From: Mycolicibacterium moriokaense
GTDB lineage: Bacteria; Actinomycetota; Actinomycetes; Mycobacteriales; Mycobacteriaceae
Direction: 5' to 3'
Assembly (NCBI RefSeq): GCF_003201655.1
Contig: NZ_QJJU01000031.1
Span: forward strand, 1 to 56,351
DNA: 56,351 bases
A program made the translations under genes and the position numbers. The notes under the pieces were generated by a model. It was not told where the DNA came from, made no database searches, and saw nothing but the letters and a program-made list of their open reading frames with translations. Shown piece by piece: positions 24,511-32,563 of the stretch. Each line of letters begins with the position of its first letter. Within the stretch, counting starts at the first letter, position 1.

Positions 24511-24990
24511 ATGATTACCGGCCTGGCACACAGCGGTGTGTGCGTTCCCGACTGCGAGGCCGCCGTGGCGTACTACCGCGACGTGCTGGGATTCACGGTC
24601 CTCTCGCCGCCGTACGTGATGGATGGCGACGCCATCCGCGCCGACATGGGTCAGCTGTTGCCCGATCCGGCGATGAAGGCCGCGATCGTGGGGTTCGGCG
24701 ACGACGGCGACCGGGTGCTCGAGGTCATCGAATACCTGCGGGCCGACGGGAGTGACGCGCGGCGGGCCGCAAGCCTTGCCGACAAAGGGCTGACACACGT
24801 CGGACTGATCTGTGACAACCTGGATGAGACTCGGAAATCGTTGGAGGCGAAGGGAGTCCGCTTCCTCGTGGACGGGATCGCCGACCTCGCAGGGGTGCGC
24901 ACGACGTGGTTTGCCGATCCCTGGGGTGTGGTCTTCATCCTCGTCGAGAAGGGCAGGCCCGAGCGTACGTACTTCGCGCAATTCGGCTAG
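24511..24990 (+). CDS. VOC-superfamily (glyoxalase/dioxygenase-like) protein
   Basis: 159 aa with two beta-alpha-beta-beta-beta modules: LAHSGVCVPDCEAAVAYYRDVLGF near the start (split here as AHSGVCVPDCEAAVAYYRD) and GLTHVGLICDNLDETRKSLE in the second half, ending TWFADPWGVVFILVE. Likely metal ligands are His in AHSGV, Glu in LEVIEY, His in THVGL and the C-terminal Glu. The substrate is unknown. Confidence 0.85.
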   Translation: MITGLAHSGVCVPDCEAAVAYYRDVLGFTVLSPPYVMDGDAIRADMGQLLPDPAMKAAIVGFGDDGDRVLEVIEYLRADGSDARRAASLADKGLTHVGLICDNLDETRKSLEAKGVRFLVDGIADLAGVRTTWFADPWGVVFILVEKGRPERTYFAQFG

Positions 24991-25020
24991 CCCCCGAGTT
25001 GCGCTGATTCGTTCGCCGTT

Positions 25021-25026
25021 TACTGT
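25021..25026 (+). promoter_or_regulatory. Leaderless -10 box of the HAD gene
   Basis: TACTGT ends 6 nt before the ATG at 25033. Confidence 0.5.
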
Positions 25027-25032
25027 CGGCCC

Positions 25033-25848
25033 ATGGCTATCGGTGGTGTGCTCTTCGACATCGATGGCGTCCTGGTGACGTCGTGGAAGCCGATCGAGGG
25101 TGCATCAAAAACCTTGCGGACGCTGTCCGAACACCAGATCGCCTGCTCGTATCTCACCAACACCACGACGCGTACCCGCGTGCAGATCGCCGAACTGCTC
25201 ACCGAGGCAGGCATGGCTGTGCGCTCCGACGAGGTCATCACCGCTGCAGTGCTCACCGCGGACTACGTTCGCAGTCGCTATCCTCACGCGCGGTGCTTCC
25301 TGGTCAACAGCGGGCAGATCGCCGAGGACATGCCGGGCATCGACATCGTCTACTCGAGTGAGTTCACCGGGCCGAAGGCCCCGGATACCCCCGACGTGGT
25401 GCTGCTCGGCGGGGCAGGGCCGGAGTACAGCCATCTCACGCTGTCGTGGGTCTACGACTGGATGGCGCAGGGGGTGCCGGTGGTCGCGATGCATCGCAGC
25501 ACCGCATGGACGACGACCGACGGGTTGCGCGTCGACACCGGCATGTACCTGATCGGGATGGAGGAGACGTCGGGCCGCAAGGCCACCGCCGTCGGTAAGC
25601 CCGCGCCCGAAGGATTTCTTGCAGCAGCGAGCCGTCTTGGTGTCGATCCCGACGAGATGTACATGGTCGGCGACGACCTCAACAACGACGTGCTGGCCGC
25701 CCAGGTTGTCGGGATGGTCGGCGTGCTGGTGCGCACCGGCAAGTTCCGCCAGGACACCCTGGACCGTTGGGCCGCAGACGAATTCGCGATGCAGCCCAAC
25801 CACGTGCTCGACTCGGTGGCCGACCTGCCGGAGTTGCTCGGGCTCTAG
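25033..25848 (+). CDS. HAD-superfamily IIA phosphatase
   Basis: 271 aa. HAD motif I is FDIDGVLV (nucleophile Asp9), motif II lies in YLTNTTTRT, motif III Lys in AVGKPAPEGFL and motif IV in YMVGDDLNND. The C2A-type cap between motifs II and III places it with the LHPP/NagD group. The substrate is unresolved; phosphohistidine, pyrophosphate and sugar phosphates are family options. Confidence 0.88.
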   Translation: MAIGGVLFDIDGVLVTSWKPIEGASKTLRTLSEHQIACSYLTNTTTRTRVQIAELLTEAGMAVRSDEVITAAVLTADYVRSRYPHARCFLVNSGQIAEDMPGIDIVYSSEFTGPKAPDTPDVVLLGGAGPEYSHLTLSWVYDWMAQGVPVVAMHRSTAWTTTDGLRVDTGMYLIGMEETSGRKATAVGKPAPEGFLAAASRLGVDPDEMYMVGDDLNNDVLAAQVVGMVGVLVRTGKFRQDTLDRWAADEFAMQPNHVLDSVADLPELLGL

Positions 25849-25878
25849 CGATTACTTTCGGCACTAGCGCTGGTCTGT

Positions 25879-26370
25879 ATGTGTATGACCCAAGAACACA
25901 TGAACGCAGCCACCACCGTGAACGCCCCCGTCGAGGTGGTTTTCGACGTGCTGGCGGACCCGTCAACCCACGAGGCGATCGACGGCACCGGGTGGGTACG
26001 ACAACCTCTCGACGGCAAGCACCTGACCGGAACCGGCCAGGTCTTCCGGATGGCCATGTACCACGACAGCCACCCCGACAAGGACTACGAGATGGCTAAC
26101 CGGGTGGAAGTGTTCGATCCGCCGCGCGCCATCGCGTGGCAGCCGGGCCAGGGCGACGACGATTCCGATCTCGAGTTCGGTGGATGGATCTGGCGATATG
26201 ACTTGTCGCCAGTGACTCCGTCACAAACAGAGATCACGCTGACCTACGACTGGTCGAGAGTGCCGCCGCAGCTGCGCGAGCACATCCAGTTCCCGCCGTT
26301 CGACGCTCAACACTTGGACAACTCGTTGAAGCACCTGGCCGAGCTCGCCGCGGCGCGGAGCGAGGAATAG
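25879..26370 (+). CDS. SRPBCC (START-like) ligand-binding protein
   Basis: 163 aa from the ATG at 25879; ATG 25885 is also possible. N-terminal strand and helix AATTVNAPVEVVFDVLADPS, then the core DLSPVTPSQTEITLTYDWS and the C-terminal helix AQHLDNSLKHLAELA. It looks like a cyclase/dehydrase-fold protein binding a hydrophobic ligand. A strong hairpin follows before the convergent helicase gene. Confidence 0.85.
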   Translation: MCMTQEHMNAATTVNAPVEVVFDVLADPSTHEAIDGTGWVRQPLDGKHLTGTGQVFRMAMYHDSHPDKDYEMANRVEVFDPPRAIAWQPGQGDDDSDLEFGGWIWRYDLSPVTPSQTEITLTYDWSRVPPQLREHIQFPPFDAQHLDNSLKHLAELAAARSEE

Positions 26371-26380
26371 CGGCTACCAG

Positions 26381-26408
26381 AACGCGATATCGCCTGCGAT
26401 ATCACGTT
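26381..26408. terminator. Bidirectional hairpin between convergent genes
   Basis: AACGCGATATCGC, a CT spacer and GCGATATCACGTT form 13-bp arms with 12 matches. It lies in the 64-bp gap between the convergent SRPBCC and helicase genes. There is no long T-tract on either side, so strength as an intrinsic terminator is uncertain. Confidence 0.55.
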
Positions 26409-26434
26409 TCGAACTCGCATGGTGAAGCTCGCCG

Positions 26435-28114
26435 CTAGGCCTGCAGCGAGCGCACCGCTTCGATGCGCGCCTTGAGCTGATCCGTCGTCGCCGCAGCCAT
26501 CGGCGGGCCACCGCACACCCTGCGCAGTTCGTTGTGGATCCAGCCGTGGGGCTTTCCTGTCCGGTGGTGGGCGATCGACACCAGCGCGTTCAGTTCGCGC
26601 CGAAGCTCCCGCAGCTGCCCATGCATCGATGGCCGCGGTACTTCACCGCTTGCTGTCCGCTTGGTCAGCTGCTCTTCTTGCCTGCGCCGCAACAGGTCTC
26701 GCATCTGGTTCGTGTCGAGAAGACCGGGGATGCCGAGATAGTCGGCCTCCTCATCGCTGCCAGCCGGGGTCGCGGTGCCGAACGACGAGCCGTCGAAGAT
26801 CACCTGATCCAATTCGGCGTCCGCGCCAAGTGACTCGAAGCCGTTGTCCATCTCGCTTGGCTCGGACTTGCGCCGCTCGACGAACTCGTCGTCGTCCTCG
26901 GACTCCCTGTGCGGCTTGCCGAGCACGTGGTTGCGCTGGGTCTCCATCTCGCTGGCGAGCAGCAGCAGGTTGGGCACGGACGGCAGGAAGATGCTTGCTG
27001 TTTCGCCGGGCCTGCGGGACCGGACGAACCGGCCGATCGCCTGTGCGAAGAACAGTGGCGTCGACGCGCTCGTCGCATAGACCCCGACGGCCAGCCTTGG
27101 CACGTCGACGCCCTCAGACACCATCCGCACCGCGACCAGCCAGCGGCCGTCACCAGTCGAGAACTGGGTGATGCGGTCCGAGGAACCGGGGTCGTCGGAG
27201 AGCACCACCGTCGGCGCCTCACCGGTGATCCTGGTGAGCAGATCTGCATAGGCGCGGGCAGCCGTTTGATCGGAGGCGATGACCATGCCGCCCGCGTCGG
27301 GGACGTGCTGGCGCTTCTGCTGCAGCCTGGTGTCGGCGGCAGCGATGACCGCAGGCATCCATTCGCCCGCCGGGTTCAACGCAGTGCGCCACGCACGGGC
27401 GGTCTGCTCGGCGTTGAGCGGCTCGCCGAGACGCGCCGCGTGTTCCTCGCCTGCGCTGTCCCGCCAGCGCGCCTCCCCCGAGTACGCCAGGAACACCACG
27501 GGGCGGACAACGCCGTCGGCAAGGGCCTCCGCGTAGCCGTAGGTGTGGTCGGCCGTCGAGCGCAGCACCCCTTCGCCGTCGGGTTCGTAGCTGACGAACG
27601 GGATCGGGCTGTCGTCGCTGCGAAAGGGCGTGCCGGTGAGAGCGAGCCGTCGCGCAGCATCTTCAAAGGCCTCACGGATGGCCTCGCCCCAGCTCTTCGC
27701 GTCGCCGCCGTGGTGGATTTCGTCGAAGACGACGAGGGTGCGGTAATTCTCGGTGCGCACCCGGTGACGGGTGGGGTGGCTGGCCACCTGCGCATAGGTG
27801 ACGACGACTCCGTGGTATTCCGACGACGTCTGCGCCGACGAGTTGGTGAACTTCGGATCAAGGGCGATACCCACGGCTGCGGCGGCCTGGGCCCACTGCG
27901 TCTTGAGATGCTCGGTCGGCACGACGACGGTGATTCGCTCGACGGTATCGTCGGCAAGCAGCTCTCCGGCGATGCGAAGGGCAAACGCGGTCTTGCCTGC
28001 ACCCGGAGTGGCGACAGCAAGAAAATCCCGTGGTCTGGCGCCAAGGTATCGCACCAATGCCCGACGCTGCCAGCTTCGTAAAGCCTGGGTGTCGGGCGCC
28101 GCAAAAGCCCGCAC
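26435..28114 (-). CDS. Superfamily 2 DEAD/DEAH-type helicase (RadD-like)
   Basis: 559 aa. Motif I is ATPGAGKT (about 35-42), motif II FDEIHH (Asp131-His134), motif III LTGTPFR and motif VI QAIGRFVRSRRPGE; the Q-like RSWQRRAL lies near residue 13. The C-terminal 150 residues are acidic then basic and match no domain I know. RadD-family helicases act in DNA repair, but no zinc finger is seen. Start GTG 28114 with Shine-Dalgarno GAGGAG 7 nt before. Confidence 0.85.
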   Translation of the reverse strand: MRAFAAPDTQALRSWQRRALVRYLGARPRDFLAVATPGAGKTAFALRIAGELLADDTVERITVVVPTEHLKTQWAQAAAAVGIALDPKFTNSSAQTSSEYHGVVVTYAQVASHPTRHRVRTENYRTLVVFDEIHHGGDAKSWGEAIREAFEDAARRLALTGTPFRSDDSPIPFVSYEPDGEGVLRSTADHTYGYAEALADGVVRPVVFLAYSGEARWRDSAGEEHAARLGEPLNAEQTARAWRTALNPAGEWMPAVIAAADTRLQQKRQHVPDAGGMVIASDQTAARAYADLLTRITGEAPTVVLSDDPGSSDRITQFSTGDGRWLVAVRMVSEGVDVPRLAVGVYATSASTPLFFAQAIGRFVRSRRPGETASIFLPSVPNLLLLASEMETQRNHVLGKPHRESEDDDEFVERRKSEPSEMDNGFESLGADAELDQVIFDGSSFGTATPAGSDEEADYLGIPGLLDTNQMRDLLRRRQEEQLTKRTASGEVPRPSMHGQLRELRRELNALVSIAHHRTGKPHGWIHNELRRVCGGPPMAAATTDQLKARIEAVRSLQA

Positions 28115-28119
28115 CCAAA

Positions 28120-28146
28120 GCTCCTCACTGATCGAGGAGCAGCCTA
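28120..28146 (-). promoter_or_regulatory. Helicase upstream region: perfect inverted repeat holding the Shine-Dalgarno, and -10 box
   Basis: GCTCCTC and GAGGAGC (28120-28126 and 28134-28140) are perfect 7-bp inverted arms with a 7-nt loop. The arm nearest the gene is its Shine-Dalgarno. TAGGCT on the minus strand (28146-28141) directly abuts the repeat and may be the -10 box. It is either an operator at +1 or, with an upstream promoter, an RNA hairpin hiding the ribosome site. Confidence 0.5.
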
Positions 28147-28195
28147 GCGCAAGGGATTACGAGCGCGCACGTTTCGGCGTGTCGCTACCGGAGTG

Positions 28196-28693
28196 TCATT
28201 CGACGAAGAAGTTGTCGTGGGCGATGAACCATTCCCGGCGCTCCTCGTCGGTCATGTCGCCGAGCTGGGCCATGCCCTCGAAGTAGTGCTCGCGCGGCGC
28301 GCCGGGAGCAAACAGCATCAAGATCGACGTCGGTGCGTCGGCCTCGTTGCGAAAGCCGTGGATGCCGCCAGGTGGAACGAAGAGGAAGTCGTTCGGGTGC
28401 CCGTCGATCCAGTCGTTCCCGTCGTACAGTTTCACCGTTCCCGACAACACGAAGAACGCCTCTGACATGGCGCGGTGAAAGTGCGGGCCCGGTCCACCGC
28501 CGTTCGGCGAGATCTCCACGCGGTACAGCCCGTAGTCGCCGTCGGTGGCTTGTTGGTTCGCCAGGTAGTGATACTTCACTAGGCCGAACGCGTCGTAGTC
28601 CTCCTGCGTGTCGCCGCGGCGTAGCCGGGCGCTGACCTCCGGCTGGTCCTTGGTGTACCGGGGCGGGGGATAGGGCGGCACGACGAGTGACAT
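28196..28693 (-). CDS. Cupin-domain protein
   Basis: 165 aa from the ATG at 28693; ATG 28711 would add 6 residues. Cupin motif 1 is GPHFHRAMSEAFFVLSG with two His and a Glu as metal ligands, and motif 2 is FVPPGGIHGFRNEAD. The last 30 residues (MTDEERREWFIAHDNFF) form a charged tail. It may be an enzyme or a sensor; nothing in the neighbourhood decides this. Confidence 0.85.
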   Translation of the reverse strand: MSLVVPPYPPPRYTKDQPEVSARLRRGDTQEDYDAFGLVKYHYLANQQATDGDYGLYRVEISPNGGGPGPHFHRAMSEAFFVLSGTVKLYDGNDWIDGHPNDFLFVPPGGIHGFRNEADAPTSILMLFAPGAPREHYFEGMAQLGDMTDEERREWFIAHDNFFVE

Positions 28694-28766
28694 CGGATCC
28701 CACAATGCCATAGCTGTTGGCACTGGAATGTCGTCGTGTTGACAGCTTCCGTTCAACCTCCGTGGC

Positions 28767-28772
28767 TAGCGT
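28767..28772 (+). promoter_or_regulatory. Leaderless -10 box of the NodB deacetylase
   Basis: TAGCGT ends 6 nt before ATG 28779. A TTGACA at 28739-28744 lies too far upstream (22 nt) to be a normal -35. Confidence 0.5.
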
Positions 28773-28778
28773 CCGCGC

Positions 28779-29567
28779 ATGATCAGCCGGCGGGCATTTC
28801 TCGCTACCGTTGCGGGATCGATGGCGGCGGTCGGCGTTGGCATACCGCACAGCCGCGCGGCTCCGCCCGATCCGGACCCCGCGACCGTCGCTTCGCTCAA
28901 TCGCAGACGGATCCCCTCCGAGTGGGGCATGTCGTTGCCCGGTGTCACCACGACGTTCGCCGCAAGCGGCAAGCAGATTGCGCTGACGTTCGACGCGTGC
29001 AAGGGCGCGTGCGACGACACGTTGTTGGACACGCTCGAACGCAATGCCGTTCCCGCCGTGCTCTTCTTCTGCTCGAGATGGATCGACGCGAACCCCGGCC
29101 GCGCCGCACAGCTCGCCGCAAACCCGTTGTTCGACATCGGCAACCACGGCACTCGCCACGTCCCGCTGTCAGTATCGGGCCGCTCGGCGTACGGCATCGG
29201 CGGTACCCGGTCGGCCGACGAGGTGGTGGCCGAGGTGTGGACCAACCACACCAAGATCGCCGCGCTGACGGGCAGGGCGCCGACCTGGTTTCGTCCCGGC
29301 ACCGCCCACTACGACGACGTCGCCGTCGAGATCGTTCGCGACCTCGGCGAAACTCCACTCGGCTTCACCGTGAACGACGACCAGGGCGCAACGGCCTCCG
29401 CTGCTTCGGTCCGGTCCAGATTGTTGGGAGCGGCGCCCGGATCGATCGTGTTGGCGCACATGAACCATCCGGAGTCGGGCACCGCCACCGGAGTCGGCGA
29501 CGCGATTACCGCACTGCGTGCGGCGGGCTGGGAATTCGTGCCGCTCAGCGGCCGAACCCTGCGGTGA
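28779..29567 (+). CDS. Tat-exported polysaccharide deacetylase (NodB family)
   Basis: 262 aa. A twin-arginine signal SRRAFLATVAG (Arg4, Arg5) and a hydrophobic core lead to a probable cleavage after HSRA (about 27). NodB motif 1 is LTFDACKG with catalytic Asp72, but the usual second, metal-binding Asp is Ala. Motif 2 is NHGTRH (His123, His127), motif 3 FRPGTAHYDD, and HMNHP near the end. It is predicted to act on cell-wall glycan outside the membrane; whether it binds metal with the altered motif is open. Confidence 0.87.
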   Translation: MISRRAFLATVAGSMAAVGVGIPHSRAAPPDPDPATVASLNRRRIPSEWGMSLPGVTTTFAASGKQIALTFDACKGACDDTLLDTLERNAVPAVLFFCSRWIDANPGRAAQLAANPLFDIGNHGTRHVPLSVSGRSAYGIGGTRSADEVVAEVWTNHTKIAALTGRAPTWFRPGTAHYDDVAVEIVRDLGETPLGFTVNDDQGATASAASVRSRLLGAAPGSIVLAHMNHPESGTATGVGDAITALRAAGWEFVPLSGRTLR

Positions 29568-29660
29568 CATGCTGCACGACGAGAGGCTCCCTGGACGTTT
29601 CCTGGTGGGTCGCTGAACGGGGTCGGGCCGTGGTAGGCAGTCGCGACACCGAAATCGCCG

Positions 29661-29667
29661 AAAGGGG
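29661..29667 (+). promoter_or_regulatory. Shine-Dalgarno fixing the TTG start of the UppP-like gene
   Basis: AAGGGGG ends 5 nt before TTG 29673. The nearer ATG at 29669 reads into another frame that lacks family homology. No other signal is seen in 29568-29672. Confidence 0.55.
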
Positions 29668-29672
29668 GATGC

Positions 29673-30566
29673 TTGAGCAGTCACCTCAGCTACATCGAAG
29701 CCATAGTGGTTGGCGCGTTTCAGGGCGTCACCGAACTGTTTCCAGTGTCGAGCCTGGGGCATTCGGTGTTGATTCCGGCGCTCGTCGGCGGCCGGTGGGC
29801 ACAGGATCTCAACGTGTCCGCACCGGAGTCGCCCTACCTGGCGTTCATCGTCGGGCTGCATGTGGCCACCGCCGTGGCGCTGCTGGTGTTCTTCTGGCGT
29901 GACTGGCTGGCCATCGTCGGAGGTCTGATCACGTCTGTGCGGTATCGCCGCGTCAGCACCGCCGCCGAACGATTGGCGTGGCTCATCGTGCTGGCGACGA
30001 TTCCGGTCGGGCTCGCGGGACTGGCGCTGGAGCACGTGTTCCGGACCACATTGGGGCGTCCAGTGCCCGCCGCGGCGTTTCTCGCGATCAACGGCGTCGT
30101 CCTCTACGCAGGCGAACGGTTGCGCAGGCGCACCCCGGTTGCGGCGACCCCGGCAGGCAAAGGATCGGCGCCACCCGACGAACGGATCGCCGAGCTACCG
30201 ATGGCACAGGGCGTGCTGATCGGCAGCGCACAGATTCTGGCCCTGCTGCCAGGGATCAGCCGCTCGGGAGTCGCGATGGTGGCCGGCTTGTGGCGTGGCC
30301 TCAATCACGAAGAGGCGGCCCGGTTTTCATTCCTGCTCGCCACACCGGTGATCCTGGCGGCGGGTGTACTGAAGATCCCGGACCTGTTTGGTCCGCTTGG
30401 CGAGGGCATCCACGGCCAGGTGATGGCCGGCAGCGTCGCCGCCTTCGTTGCCGCCTATCTCGCTGTGCGATTCCTGACCCGCTACTTCGAAACCCGCACC
30501 CTGACGCCGTTCGCGATCTATTGCACCGTCGCCGGCGTCGGCAGTCTGGTCTGGCTGTTGCGCTGA
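29673..30566 (+). CDS. uppP: Undecaprenyl-diphosphatase family protein (UppP/BacA)
   Basis: 297 aa, about 20 longer than E. coli UppP because of an insertion around residues 150-165. Catalytic motif 1 is QGVTELFPVSS (Gln17, Glu21), and motif 2 is LPGISRSGVA, where the usual final Thr of PGxSRSxxT is Ala. Eight or so membrane segments. It would recycle undecaprenyl pyrophosphate for peptidoglycan and arabinogalactan synthesis. It may be a second copy, since mycobacteria carry Rv2136c-type UppP elsewhere. Confidence 0.88.
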   Translation: MSSHLSYIEAIVVGAFQGVTELFPVSSLGHSVLIPALVGGRWAQDLNVSAPESPYLAFIVGLHVATAVALLVFFWRDWLAIVGGLITSVRYRRVSTAAERLAWLIVLATIPVGLAGLALEHVFRTTLGRPVPAAAFLAINGVVLYAGERLRRRTPVAATPAGKGSAPPDERIAELPMAQGVLIGSAQILALLPGISRSGVAMVAGLWRGLNHEEAARFSFLLATPVILAAGVLKIPDLFGPLGEGIHGQVMAGSVAAFVAAYLAVRFLTRYFETRTLTPFAIYCTVAGVGSLVWLLR

Positions 30567-30603
30567 AACTCGCCGCGCACAGCGCACATACAGGTCGACG
30601 GCG

Positions 30604-30609
30604 CATAGT
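30604..30609 (+). promoter_or_regulatory. Possible leaderless -10 box of ctaG
   Basis: CATAGT ends 6 nt before ATG 30616. Confidence 0.4.
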
Positions 30610-30615
30610 GCGTGC

Positions 30616-31542
30616 ATGGATCCGGCGACTGTGCCGCTGACGTGGTCCACGTCGCTCACGACATGGCGGTGGGACAGCGCCGCGGTTGTCCTGATCGTCG
30701 GACTGTGCGCAGGCTATGCCTGGGCATGGCGTCGTGCGAGGCAACCGGAGCCGGCCACGCCTGGGCCGGTGTGGTGCTTCGTCATCGGCGTGGCGACGTT
30801 GATCGTGGCGACCATGAGCGCGATCGGCGTCTACGCCCATGTGTTGTTCTGGGTCCGCGCGCTGCAGGTGTTGCTGCTGCTTTTCGTCGTTCCGTTCTTC
30901 CTGGCGATGAGCAGGCCGGTCACTTTGTTGCGCGGAGCACTCGGACCCGCGAGCCGAGCCCGACTGGACCGGTTGTTGGCGACGCGGGCGGCGCGGTTCG
31001 TCGCACACCCGGCGACGACATCGGTGGCGATGCTTGGCACGCCGTGGTTGCTGTACTTGACGCCCTGGTATGTCGCGGCGCTTGAGCGCAGTGACGTGGC
31101 GGCCGCGACTCGGATGTTCTTGGTACTGGTCGGTTTCGGCTACTTCTACGCGCGGCTGCAGACCGATCCGGTGCCGCGCCGCTACTCGCAGTTGATCTCG
31201 CTCGTCATCAGCATCGTCGAGTCGATCGGCGACGGCCTGCTCGGTATCGTGCTGTGGCTTGGCCCGTTGATCGCCGTCGACTACTACGCACAGGTGGGCA
31301 GGCACTCGGGCCTCAGCATGCGCATCGATCAATCGATCGGCGCGGGCATCCTCTGGCTCGTCGGCGACGTGCTCGGCGTTCCGTTCATCATTGTGCTGAT
31401 GCGGATGTTCTCGGCAGACGAGAAGGTCCACGCGGACGCCGTCGACGCCCAACTGGACAGCGCCTCAGAGGATTTCGCCGCGACGACGGCGCTGTGGTGG
31501 GAGAACGATCCTCAACTGCGCGATCGGATGGGCAGGCGATGA
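30616..31542 (+). CDS. ctaG: CtaG-family cytochrome c oxidase assembly protein
   Basis: 308 aa with about seven membrane helices. Family segments include GVYAHVLFWVRALQVLLLLF, VVPFFLAMSRPVTLL and TPWLLYLTPWY, and the later GRHSGLSMRIDQSIGAGIL with GDVLGVPFIIVL. CtaG_Bacillus-type proteins help deliver copper to heme-copper oxidase. The final 45 residues are a charged cytoplasmic tail. Its stop overlaps the start of the VWA gene (ATGA). Confidence 0.85.
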   Translation: MDPATVPLTWSTSLTTWRWDSAAVVLIVGLCAGYAWAWRRARQPEPATPGPVWCFVIGVATLIVATMSAIGVYAHVLFWVRALQVLLLLFVVPFFLAMSRPVTLLRGALGPASRARLDRLLATRAARFVAHPATTSVAMLGTPWLLYLTPWYVAALERSDVAAATRMFLVLVGFGYFYARLQTDPVPRRYSQLISLVISIVESIGDGLLGIVLWLGPLIAVDYYAQVGRHSGLSMRIDQSIGAGILWLVGDVLGVPFIIVLMRMFSADEKVHADAVDAQLDSASEDFAATTALWWENDPQLRDRMGRR

Positions 31543-32546
31543 CGGTGCCGCTGCTGGGCACACTGTCGGTGTCCGGATTCGCCAACGCGTGGTTCCTGCT
31601 CTTCTTCGTCGCGATCGCCGCGATGACGGCGATCTACGTGGTGACGTTGCGGGCTCGGCGCAGACGGGTGCTGCGGTTCGCCAATCTCGAACTGCTGCAG
31701 TCGGTTGCCAGGCCGGCGCGGCGCCGTTGGCGCCACCTGCCCGCCGCACTGCTGGTGGCGTCGTTGGCGCTGCTGACGACGGCGATGGCAGGTCCGACGC
31801 ACGAGGTGAAGGTGCCCCGCAACCGCGCGGTGGTGATGCTGGTGATCGATGTCTCGGAGTCGATGGTGGCCACCGACGTCGCACCGAACCGGTTGGCCGC
31901 AGCCAAAGAGGCGGGAAAGCGATTCGCCGACGAGCTGACGCCGGGAATCAACCTCGGCTTGGTCGAATTCGCCGGAACCGCAACGCTGTTGATGACACCG
32001 ACCACGGACCGCAGTGCCGTCAAGGCCGCGATCGGCAGCCTGCAGGCCGCGGAACGCACCGCGACCGGCGAGGGAATCTTTACGGCACTGCAGGCCGTCG
32101 CGGCCACCTCCGCTGTCCTCGGCGGCGGCGACGGGCCACCTCCTGCGCGCATCGTCCTTGAGTCCGACGGCAAGGAAACCGTTCCCGGCGAGCCCGACGC
32201 GCCGCGCGGTGCGTTCACTGCGGCGCACGCGGCGAAGGAACAGGGTGTGGCAATCTCCACGATCTCGTTCGGCACCCCGGACGGAACCGTCCACATCAAC
32301 GGTCAAGACATCCCCGTGCCGGTGGACGACTCGACGTTGCTGAAGATCAGCGAGATCTCCGGCGGGCAGGCGTTCCACGCGGGCAGCCTGGATCAGCTCA
32401 ACACCGTCTACTCCACTCTGCAGCGCATCATCGGCTACCAGACGATGCCCGGCGATGCCAGTGCCGCATGGATCCGGCTTGGTGCGGTGAGTCTGACCGC
32501 GGCCCTGCTGGCCGCTGCGCTGCTCAATCGGAGGCTGCCGGACTGA
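31539..32546 (+). CDS. Membrane-anchored VWA-domain protein, Rv1481-like (copy 1)
   Basis: 335 aa from the ATG at 31539. Two N-terminal membrane helices (about 13-35 and 63-80) and one C-terminal helix (about 308-328) bracket a periplasmic or cytoplasmic VWA domain. The MIDAS motif is VIDVSESM (DxSxS), with the conserved Thr in RTATGEGIF and the Asp in LESDGKE. It is similar along its whole length to Rv1481, usually next to a MoxR ATPase and DUF58 protein, but neither is present here. Coupled to ctaG by ATGA. Confidence 0.88.
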   Translation: MTVPLLGTLSVSGFANAWFLLFFVAIAAMTAIYVVTLRARRRRVLRFANLELLQSVARPARRRWRHLPAALLVASLALLTTAMAGPTHEVKVPRNRAVVMLVIDVSESMVATDVAPNRLAAAKEAGKRFADELTPGINLGLVEFAGTATLLMTPTTDRSAVKAAIGSLQAAERTATGEGIFTALQAVAATSAVLGGGDGPPPARIVLESDGKETVPGEPDAPRGAFTAAHAAKEQGVAISTISFGTPDGTVHINGQDIPVPVDDSTLLKISEISGGQAFHAGSLDQLNTVYSTLQRIIGYQTMPGDASAAWIRLGAVSLTAALLAAALLNRRLPD

Positions 32547-32563
32547 GCCTCAGACGGGCAGCC
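32533..32563. terminator. Palindromic hinge between the tail-to-tail VWA genes
   Basis: GGCTGCC (32533-32539) pairs with GGCAGCC (32557-32563), and CTGAG and CTCAG (32543-32553) pair around a single C. The imperfect stem spans both stop codons, which are 3 nt apart. No T-tract. It could end both transcripts, and it reflects near-identical antiparallel gene ends. Confidence 0.6.

Noticed and set aside
26909..28081. 390-codon plus-strand frame opposite the helicase
   Set aside because: No recognisable motifs, and the minus-strand frame has all helicase motifs.
28739..28772. TTGACA as -35 for the NodB deacetylase promoter
   Set aside because: Spacing to TAGCGT is 22 nt, too long for a standard sigma-A promoter.
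28736..29902. 388-codon plus-strand frame spanning the deacetylase and UppP genes
   Set aside because: Different frame from both real genes, crosses a gene boundary and has no hydrophobic or family pattern.
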